From JAAYCI01 sp964369525 (GTDB lineage: Bacteria; Bacillota; Clostridia; Oscillospirales; Ruminococcaceae): a stretch of 19,392 nucleotides of DNA. The DNA lies in the NCBI GenBank assembly GCA_964369525.1, contig CAYJEW010000033.1, positions 1 through 19,392 on the forward strand, written 5' to 3'. Positions 14,553 to 19,392 of the stretch are shown here, piece by piece. Both the position numbers and the translations under genes were made by a program. The notes beneath the pieces were generated by a model that was given only the letters and a program-made list of their open reading frames with translations, was not told the DNA's origin and did no database searches. Each line of letters begins with the position of its first letter. Position 1 is the first letter of the stretch.

Positions 14553-15506
14553 TTATTCGTCTTCGTTTGTTAGGCTAAAGCCGAGCGAGTGTAACTTTTC
14601 AATTACCTCTTCCAGGCTCTTACGTCCAAGGTTGCGCACCTTCATCATCTCGTCCTCGGTTTTGCTCACAAGATCTTCCACCGTGTTGATGCCTGCGCGT
14701 TTCAAGCAGTTGAAGCTACGCACCGAAAGGTCTAGCTCTTCAATGGTCATCTCCAGCGCTTTTTCCTTGCCTTTGTCGTCCTTTTCCACCATAATCTCAG
14801 CGTCCATAGCCTCTTCGTCTAGTGTAACAAACAGGTTAAGGTGCTCTATCATAATGCGAGCTGCCAGCGAAACCGCCTCTTTAGCGCTTGCGGTGCCGTT
14901 GGTCCACACCTCTAGGCTTAGCTTGTCGTAGTCGGTAATCTGGCCAACGCGGGTGTTTTCTACCGTGTAGTTCACCTTTTCTACAGGGGTGTAGATGCTG
15001 TCTACAGGTATTGCGCCAAGGCCTGCTGCGTCTGCGCTTGCTTTGTTGCGCTCTGCAGGCACATAGCCCCTGCCGCGGTCAAACACCAGCTCCATAACAA
15101 GCCTACCGCCCTCGGCGATATCTGCAATGTGGTGGTCTGGGTTTAGAATTTCAATGTCGGCATCGCCTTGAATGCTTGCCGCGGTAACCTCGCCCTCGCC
15201 TATGGCTTCAATGCGCACAGTTTTAGGCAGGTCGGTATGCAGTTTTGCATTAATGCCTTTAATGTTTAGCACTATCTCGGTGATATCTTCCTTCACACCT
15301 TCAATAGTGGAAAACTCATGCACCACGCCGTCCACCTTTATGCTGGTGGCTGCCACACCTGGAAGCGACGAAAGCAAAATTCTGCGTAGGCTGTTGCCCA
15401 GCGTGGTACCAAACCCACGCTCTAAAGGCTCTACCACAAAAATGCCGTGTTGGCCGTCTGGTGAAAGTTCTGCCGTCTCAATCTTCGGGCGTTCTATCTC
15501 CATCAT
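14553..15506 (-). CDS. rpoA: DNA-directed RNA polymerase alpha subunit
   Basis: Scaffold of RNA polymerase assembly, 317 residues. The N-terminal domain (about 1-230) has the dimerisation motif GFGTTLGNSLRRILLSSLPG and the beta/beta-prime contact region. The C-terminal domain (about 250-317) has LDLSVRSFNCLKRAGINTV and RNLGRKSLEEV, which bind UP elements and activators. The first of two adjacent ATGs, at 15506, is used because GGAGGG lies 7 nt before it; the resulting MMEIERPKIE start is typical, and an upstream in-frame start would add 21 residues unlike the family. It follows rpsD by about 100 nt and precedes rplQ, as expected. Confidence 0.98.
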   Translation of the reverse strand: MMEIERPKIETAELSPDGQHGIFVVEPLERGFGTTLGNSLRRILLSSLPGVAATSIKVDGVVHEFSTIEGVKEDITEIVLNIKGINAKLHTDLPKTVRIEAIGEGEVTAASIQGDADIEILNPDHHIADIAEGGRLVMELVFDRGRGYVPAERNKASADAAGLGAIPVDSIYTPVEKVNYTVENTRVGQITDYDKLSLEVWTNGTASAKEAVSLAARIMIEHLNLFVTLDEEAMDAEIMVEKDDKGKEKALEMTIEELDLSVRSFNCLKRAGINTVEDLVSKTEDEMMKVRNLGRKSLEEVIEKLHSLGFSLTNEDE

Positions 15507-15609
15507 GGGAAAACCCTCCATCATATTAAATTTTGTGTGGGCAAAAGGCGGTGTACCGCCGTCCCACATGGCGCGCCTGCACTACTGCGGGCACGTTTAG
15601 GTAGGTGGG

Positions 15610-16212
15610 TTACTTAGAATACAGCTCGACGATAAGGTGCTCTTCCACTGCAAAGTCAATGTCTTCGCGCTGTGGCATTGCACTAACAGTACCTTTTAGC
15701 TCGTTTTTCTCGCGGCTAAGCCATCTTACAACATTCACAATTGGCGCATCATCACCCAAAAGGTTTTTGAATTTCACCGATTCGCGGCTTTTGTCGCGCA
15801 CTGCAATTACATCGCCAACCTTGATAAGGTACGACGGAATGTCTACCTTTTGGCCGTTCACTGTGAAGTGACCGTGCGATACAAGCTGGCGTGCCTCGCG
15901 GCGTGTAGCTGCAAAGCCAAGACGGAACACAACATTATCAAGCCTGCGCTCAATCATGGTAAGTAGGTTGTCGCCTGTTTTGCCGGCCATGGTTGCTGCA
16001 CGCTCGTAGTACATACGAAACTGCTTTTCCATAATGCCATATACAAACTTAACCTTTTGTTTTTCGGTAAGTTGCAGAGCATATTCGCTCTTCTTTTTAC
16101 GCATCTGACCGCCCGGGTTGCGGTTTGTATTTTTCTTTGCGTACCCCATAACAGCCGGAGACAGGTTTAGTGCCTTACAACGTTTTGCAATGGGTTGCGT
16201 ATTTCTAGCCAT
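15610..16212 (-). CDS. rpsD: 30S ribosomal protein S4
   Basis: Primary 16S rRNA-binding protein that nucleates small-subunit assembly, 200 residues. The S4 RNA-binding domain spans about 90-155 (RLDNVVFRLGFAATRREARQLVSHGHFTVNGQKV), and the C-terminus is basic/acidic as usual. Only one cysteine (Cys12) is present near the N-terminus, so this is the zinc-free (C-minus) form. AAGGAGG lies 11 nt before the ATG, a rather long spacing. In B. subtilis S4 represses its own gene, so the 83-nt gap upstream is worth noting, but no known S4 target fold is recognised here. Confidence 0.98.
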   Translation of the reverse strand: MARNTQPIAKRCKALNLSPAVMGYAKKNTNRNPGGQMRKKKSEYALQLTEKQKVKFVYGIMEKQFRMYYERAATMAGKTGDNLLTMIERRLDNVVFRLGFAATRREARQLVSHGHFTVNGQKVDIPSYLIKVGDVIAVRDKSRESVKFKNLLGDDAPIVNVVRWLSREKNELKGTVSAMPQREDIDFAVEEHLIVELYSK

Positions 16213-16271
16213 GTATTAGAAAACCTCCTTGTCTACTGCGGCTTTGCGCTTTGGCAAAGCTCGGCCCCTGT

Positions 16272-16300
16272 ATAATATGGGCTTTGTAGCGGCGCTTAAA
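16272..16300 (-). promoter_or_regulatory. Possible internal promoter before rpsD
   Basis: On the minus strand TTTAAG (16300-16295, overlapping the rpsK stop) and TATTAT (16277-16272) are 17 nt apart. The -35 match is weak (3 of 6). If active it would boost rpsD-rpoA-rplQ independently of the upstream operon. Confidence 0.3.
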
Positions 16301-16703
16301 TGCGGCGACGCTTGGGTGGGCGGCAACCATTGTGCGGCACCGGGGTAACATCTTTAATCATGTTTACCTCAAGGCCGGTGGCCTGCAGCGCTCTAATAGC
16401 AGCCTCACGGCCCGAGCCAGGCCCTTTAACGTACACCTCTACAGCTTTCATACCGTGCTCCATAGCAGCGCGTGCGGCTGTTTCGGCGGCAATTTGTGCG
16501 GCATATGGGGTAGATTTACGGCTGCCCCTAAAACCAAGCCCACCGCTGGAAGCCCAGCTAATGGCATTGCCTTGAACATCGGTAATGGTAACAATTGTGT
16601 TGTTGAAGGTGGACTGAATGTGCGCAGCACCACGTTCAATATTTTTGCGCTCGCGGCGTTTGGTGCGGCTTGCACCTTTTTTCGCAGAAGCTTTTGTGGC
16701 CAT
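16296..16703 (-). CDS. rpsK: 30S ribosomal protein S11
   Basis: Platform protein of the small subunit, 135 residues, near the family's usual length. Conserved stretches: AHIQSTFNNTIVTITD, SSGGLGFRGSRKSTPYAAQ, VKGPGSGREAAIRAL and the C-terminal VTPVPHNGCRPPKRRR. The basic N-terminus (KKGASRTKRRERK) is normal. AGGAGG lies 5 nt before the ATG. An 80-nt gap without visible signals separates it from rpsM. Confidence 0.98.
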   Translation of the reverse strand: MATKASAKKGASRTKRRERKNIERGAAHIQSTFNNTIVTITDVQGNAISWASSGGLGFRGSRKSTPYAAQIAAETAARAAMEHGMKAVEVYVKGPGSGREAAIRALQATGLEVNMIKDVTPVPHNGCRPPKRRRI

Positions 16704-16783
16704 GTAATCCTCCTAACAAGAATACAGCTTTTGTTTTCTTTGTCTTGGTTGTTCTCAGCGCGCGCCCTACGGCGCTTTACGCT

Positions 16784-17152
16784 TTATTTTTTCTTGTTTG
16801 CTACGGTGCGCTTGGGTCCTTTACGGGTGCGCGCATTTGTTTTAGTGCGCTGGCCGCGTACAGGCAGGCCCCTGCGGTGGCGTACGCCACGGTAGCTTTG
16901 AATTTCGGTCAAACGTTTAATGTCTAGTGCCACACTACGGCGTAGGTCGCCCTCTACATTTAGGTTTTTCTCAATATACTCACGAATCATACCCTCTTCG
17001 TCCGAGGTTAGGTCTTTCACGCGTGTATCAGGACTAATTCCGGTAGCGGCCAAAATTTTGCTTGAGGTGGTGCGGCCTATACCAAAAATATATGTTAGCC
17101 CTATCTCTACTCGTTTCTCGCGTGGTAGGTCAATTCCGGCAATACGTGCCAT
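16784..17152 (-). CDS. rpsM: 30S ribosomal protein S13
   Basis: Head protein of the small subunit that contacts tRNA in the P site and the 50S bridge; 122 residues. Starts MARIAGIDLPREKRVEIGLTY, has GIGRTTSSKIL (helix-two-turn-helix) and the C-terminal RGLPVRGQRTKTNARTRKGP, all canonical. AGGAGG lies about 8 nt before the ATG. Directly downstream of rpmJ (15-nt gap). Confidence 0.98.
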   Translation of the reverse strand: MARIAGIDLPREKRVEIGLTYIFGIGRTTSSKILAATGISPDTRVKDLTSDEEGMIREYIEKNLNVEGDLRRSVALDIKRLTEIQSYRGVRHRRGLPVRGQRTKTNARTRKGPKRTVANKKK

Positions 17153-17167
17153 GCTGTCTCCTCCTTA

Positions 17168-17281
17168 TTAGCCTTGGCGTTGTTTGTGTTTGGCATTTTG
17201 GCATATCACCATCACACGGCCTTTGCGTTTAATCACCTTACACTTTTCGCACATCGGTTTTACCGAAGGTTTTACCTTCAT
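17168..17281 (-). CDS. rpmJ: 50S ribosomal protein L36
   Basis: Complete 37-residue protein starting MKVKPSVKPMCEKCKVI, the usual length. Cys11, Cys14, Cys27 and His32 form the zinc ribbon, so this is the zinc-binding (C-plus) form. AAAGGAGG lies about 7 nt before the ATG. It sits between infA and rpsM as in most Firmicutes, but 121 nt from infA, an unusually wide gap that holds an inverted-repeat element. Confidence 0.97.
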   Translation of the reverse strand: MKVKPSVKPMCEKCKVIKRKGRVMVICQNAKHKQRQG

Positions 17282-17300
17282 TTTGGTTGCCTCCTTTAGG

Positions 17301-17399
17301 TAGTCGTTAGTCGTTAGGCGCAAGTCTTACTATCTGCTCGCGGCGCCTTTATCAGGGGCAGGCCCTCGCCGCTTACTGGCGGCTAATGACTAAAGACTA
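17301..17399. repeat. 99-bp inverted-repeat element between infA and rpmJ
   Basis: TAGTCGTTAGTCGTTAG (17301-17317) and CTAATGACTAAAGACTA (17383-17399) are complementary at 15 of 17 positions; each arm is itself a 7-bp period repeat. The interior is GC-rich and also folds: GCCGC/GCGGC and GGGC/GCCC mini-stems lie in about 17350-17385. The block fills almost the whole infA-rpmJ gap and would be transcribed as a strong hairpin. It resembles a palindromic intergenic repeat or an attenuator; no run of U follows a stem. Confidence 0.6.
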
Positions 17400-17402
17400 T
17401 GT

Positions 17403-17621
17403 TTATTTTGTTCTCCAGGTAATGCGGCCTTTTGTTAGGTCATACGGCGACATCTCCACCGTTACCTTATCACCCGGCAAAATACGAATGAAGTTCATTC
17501 GCAGCTTGCCTGATATATGGGCAAGCAGTTCGTGGCCGTTTTCAAGCTTAACCTTGAACATTGCGTTTGGCATTGATTCGGTAACAACACCTTCAACCTC
17601 AATAACATCTTCTTTCGACAA
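17403..17621 (-). CDS. infA: Translation initiation factor IF-1
   Basis: S1/OB-fold factor of exactly 72 residues that occupies the ribosomal A site during initiation. Conserved stretches: SKEDVIEVEGVVTESMPNA, FKVKLENGHELLAHISGK, RMNFIRILPGDKVTVEMSPYD and the RITWR end. The start is TTG at 17621: AGGAGG lies 8 nt upstream, it gives the exact family length and N-terminus, and the in-frame ATG further upstream would add 12 unrelated residues from within the KOW gene. It starts about 5 nt after the KOW gene stop. Confidence 0.96.
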   Translation of the reverse strand: MSKEDVIEVEGVVTESMPNAMFKVKLENGHELLAHISGKLRMNFIRILPGDKVTVEMSPYDLTKGRITWRTK

Positions 17622-17625
17622 GCTG

Positions 17626-17886
17626 CTATCCTCCTTTTTTTGGCAGGCCTTTTTCAAAAGCCCGCAATGCAGTTTTCACGGTAAGGTCGTTTTGCATATC
17701 CTTTTCCGCAAACACCGTGTTTGTGGGTGCTATATGCAGTGGATTTTTCATCTTTGGGTTTTGCATGGTGCGCACATCTCCGTCACACAGCGCTACACGC
17801 CCCGCCAAAACTTCCACTACCACATACCATTTTGTAACATCGCGCCCGCGCCGGCTGGCTACCACCTGACCTTTTACAAGTTCCAT
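17626..17886 (-). CDS. KOW-domain RNA-binding protein (L14e/L6e/L27e-like)
   Basis: Small protein of 86 residues opening with a KOW-type beta-barrel motif (LVKGQVVASRRGRDVTKWYVVV, then GRVALCDGDVR). KOW domains bind rRNA or transcription complexes. The rest is basic with no recognised domain. Proteins of this type lie between map and infA in many Clostridia and resemble archaeal/eukaryotic L14e-like proteins; their role is not known, but context points to ribosome assembly or translation. The ATG at 17886 overlaps the last 13 nt of map, so the two genes are coupled; the AGGTGG site is only 4 nt away, so expression may depend on that coupling. Confidence 0.85.
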   Translation of the reverse strand: MELVKGQVVASRRGRDVTKWYVVVEVLAGRVALCDGDVRTMQNPKMKNPLHIAPTNTVFAEKDMQNDLTVKTALRAFEKGLPKKGG

Positions 17887-18655
17887 GGGTCCACCTGCCA
17901 CTCGGTTAGTATAACTGGGCCGTTACCGGTAACAGCTACAGTGTGCTCAAAGTGAGCCGAAAGCCCGCCGTCCACCGTTTTCACCGTCCATCCGTCGCTA
18001 AGCACATGCACCTGCCAAGCCTTCTCGTTCACCATTGGCTCAATGGCCAGTGTCATGCCAGGGGTAAGGCGCGCGCCCCGTCCGGGGCTGCCGTAGTTTG
18101 GCACCTCGGGCGCTTCGTGCAGCTCGCTGCCTACACCGTGGCCCACAAAATCTCGAACCACCGAGTAGCCAAAAGCTTCCACATGGCTTTGCACAGCATG
18201 GCTAATGTCGCCCACTCTGCCGCCCACCACAGCCGCCTTGATACCGCAAAACAAAGACTCTCTTGTTTGCACCAGCAGCTGCTTTGCCTCTTCTGAAATC
18301 TGCCCGCATGCAAACGTGTAGGCATTGTCGCCGTGAAAGCCGTCTAAAAACGCCCCCACATCTATCGANNNNNNNNNNACACAACCTCGCCCTCGCGCAG
18401 CACATGCTTTTTGCTTGGTATACCGTGTATAACAGTGTCACCCACCGATACACAAGCACTTGCGGCAAATCCTCTGTAGCCTTTAAAGCTTGGCTTTGCG
18501 CCGTGAGAAATAATGTACTCATACACGGCCGTATCCACGTCCAGCGTGGTGGCTCCGGGCACAACAGCCCTGCCGCCTGCGGCCAGTGCACCTGCCGCAA
18601 CATGGCAGGCACGACGCATCTTTTCAAGCTCTTGCGGGCTTTTCACCCGTATCAC
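17874..18655 (-). CDS. map: Methionine aminopeptidase type I, interrupted by an assembly gap
   Basis: Removes the N-terminal methionine from new proteins (metal-dependent, cytoplasmic). The five metal ligands are all readable: Asp in SIDVGAFLDGFHGD (first and last Asp), His in ELHEAPEVPNYG, Glu in LAIEPMVN and Glu in HFEHTVAVTG. Ten Ns (18369-18378) interrupt the gene between EGEVV and SIDVG, and the two sides are in different frames as written. Joining the flanks with the Ns removed and the shared T counted once gives an uninterrupted frame of 256 residues reading EGEVVSIDVG, the expected family sequence. The gene is therefore probably intact. The start is GTG at 18655, overlapping the adk stop as GTGA, and a GAGG site precedes it. 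Confidence 0.93.
18369..18378. other. Assembly gap (10 Ns)
   Basis: Ten consecutive N bases inside map. The flanking bases suggest that no sequence is really missing, because the two contig ends appear to overlap by one base. Confidence 0.99.
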
Positions 18656-19293
18656 GAAAGCGCCTCTAGCTCTTTGAATATGCGCTCACGTGTTTTCTCT
18701 ACCGAGTACGAGCCTTCAATTCTAACCAGTTTGCCTCGTTTTTCGTAAAAATCTACCAGCGATTCAATCTTGCTGTGATAGGTAACAAGGCGGGCTTTAA
18801 TTGTTTCCGGCTCATCATCCTTGCGAATAATTAGCATTCCGTCACACTTATCGCAAATGCCCGGCTTCTTGCTTGGCTTAAACAGTGTGTGATAGGTTGC
18901 CCCGCAGCTCTCGCAAACCCTGCGCCCCGAAAGCCGCTCTATGATATTTTCATCGCTAACATCAATAGCCAGCGCTAAATCAATATCAATGCCCATCTCT
19001 TCAAGGGCTTCGGCCTGCGCCACAGTACGCGGCACACCGTCTAGTATAAAGCCTTTTTCTGCCTCGGGGTTTGCAGCCATACCTTCTTTTACAACCCCGA
19101 TAATCACATCGTCTGGCACAAGCTGGCCAGCATCCATATAGCTTTTGGCCTGCTGCCCAATTGGCGTGCCCTTTTTAACTGCCTCACGCAAAATCTCTCC
19201 TGTAGCCAGCACGGGAATATCATAGTAGGCTGTAATAAATGCAGCCTGTGTACCCTTTCCCGCACCAGGAGCCCCTAGCAGAATCAGTTTCAT
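18652..19293 (-). CDS. adk: Adenylate kinase (zinc-type LID)
   Basis: Interconverts 2 ADP with ATP + AMP. The 213-residue protein has the P-loop GAPGAGKGT (7-15), the AMP-binding FILDGVPRT (82-90; most homologues have FPRT, so Val87 is a small departure) and a LID with Cys127, Cys130, Cys147 and Cys150 that would bind zinc, as in many Gram-positive enzymes. AGGAGG lies 6 nt before the ATG at 19293; an upstream in-frame start would add 8 unrelated residues. It overlaps map by 4 nt and follows secY by 46 nt, the usual order. Confidence 0.98.
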   Translation of the reverse strand: MKLILLGAPGAGKGTQAAFITAYYDIPVLATGEILREAVKKGTPIGQQAKSYMDAGQLVPDDVIIGVVKEGMAANPEAEKGFILDGVPRTVAQAEALEEMGIDIDLALAIDVSDENIIERLSGRRVCESCGATYHTLFKPSKKPGICDKCDGMLIIRKDDEPETIKARLVTYHSKIESLVDFYEKRGKLVRIEGSYSVEKTRERIFKELEALS

Positions 19294-19339
19294 TGGTTTC
19301 CTCCTGTATAGCACCATCGGCAGGTAAGCAGATATACGC

Positions 19340-19392
19340 TTACTCTAAAAAGCCTTTGTGGTGGCGCATTAGCATAAAGCTCTCAAGGCTGC
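19340..19392 (-). CDS. secY: Preprotein translocase subunit SecY, C-terminal end only
   Basis: Only the last 16 residues or so and the stop lie in the window; they read LESFMLMRHHKGFLE, which matches the usual SecY C-terminus (MMRHY.GFL type). The position directly upstream of adk in the ribosomal operon supports this. The rest lies beyond the right edge. Confidence 0.85.
   Translation of the reverse strand, partial: SLESFMLMRHHKGFLE

Noticed and set aside
16271..16276. Plus-strand TATAAT as an antisense promoter in the ribosomal operon
   Set aside because: No -35 box lies 16-18 nt upstream; the nearest TTTGGC is only 15 nt away and weak.
17874..18655. map as a frameshifted pseudogene
   Set aside because: The break coincides exactly with the N-run, and the ends join in frame to the expected sequence with all metal ligands present.

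Overview
The window reads as chromosomal DNA of an anaerobic, Gram-positive-type bacterium of the class Clostridia. The basis is the gene content (rubrerythrin, acetate kinase, a UPF0237/UPF0210 pair, YhfC-type membrane protease, KOW protein between map and infA), AGGAGG-type ribosome binding sites before nearly every gene, and the Firmicutes-like secY-adk-map-infA-rpmJ-rpsM-rpsK-rpsD-rpoA-rplQ order. A run of ten Ns inside map shows that the sequence is a scaffolded draft assembly. The genus cannot be told from the sequence alone.

Layout. (1) 1-2676, minus strand: an apparent operon Lrp/AsnC-type regulator - class I/II aminotransferase - ispE (cut by the window edge), read from a good promoter about 240 nt upstream of the regulator, with a leader rich in inverted repeats. 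(2) 2714-4403, plus strand: an ACT-domain protein and its UPF0210/DUF711 partner, divergent from the regulator. (3) 4417-5861: a hairpin terminator, a small degenerate tandem-repeat patch, then ackA on the minus strand from a near-consensus promoter. (4) 5952-7319: tmcAL, the acetate-dependent tRNA(Met) wobble acetylating enzyme, divergent from ackA. (5) 7468-8303: rubrerythrin with a strong promoter, a PerR-box-like site and a long structured leader, closed by a two-way terminator. (6) 8401-10359: an ABC-F ATPase on the minus strand. (7) 10366-14042: a plus-strand cassette of ABC ATPase, ABC permease, YhfC intramembrane protease and a DUF3887-like lipoprotein. The ABC-F and cassette promoters lie back to back and carry repeat motifs. 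(8) 14095-19392, minus strand: the distal end of the ribosomal-protein super-operon, closed by a two-way terminator.

How the parts work together. Most of the window is core metabolism and translation: isoprenoid precursor synthesis, amino-acid transamination under an Lrp-type regulator, acetate/ATP metabolism, tRNA modification that consumes acetate and ATP, peroxide defence, and translation/transcription machinery. The least ordinary parts are the 10.3-14.0 kb region, where a ribosome-associated ABC-F protein is paired divergently with a membrane transport/proteolysis/lipoprotein cassette, and three non-coding elements: the lrp leader, the 4.5 kb tandem repeats, and a 99-bp inverted-repeat element inside the ribosomal operon. 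I found no CRISPR array, transposase, phage gene, rRNA or tRNA gene. I do not see a clearly new defence or biosynthetic system; the 10.3-14.0 kb cassette is the best candidate for an undescribed functional unit.
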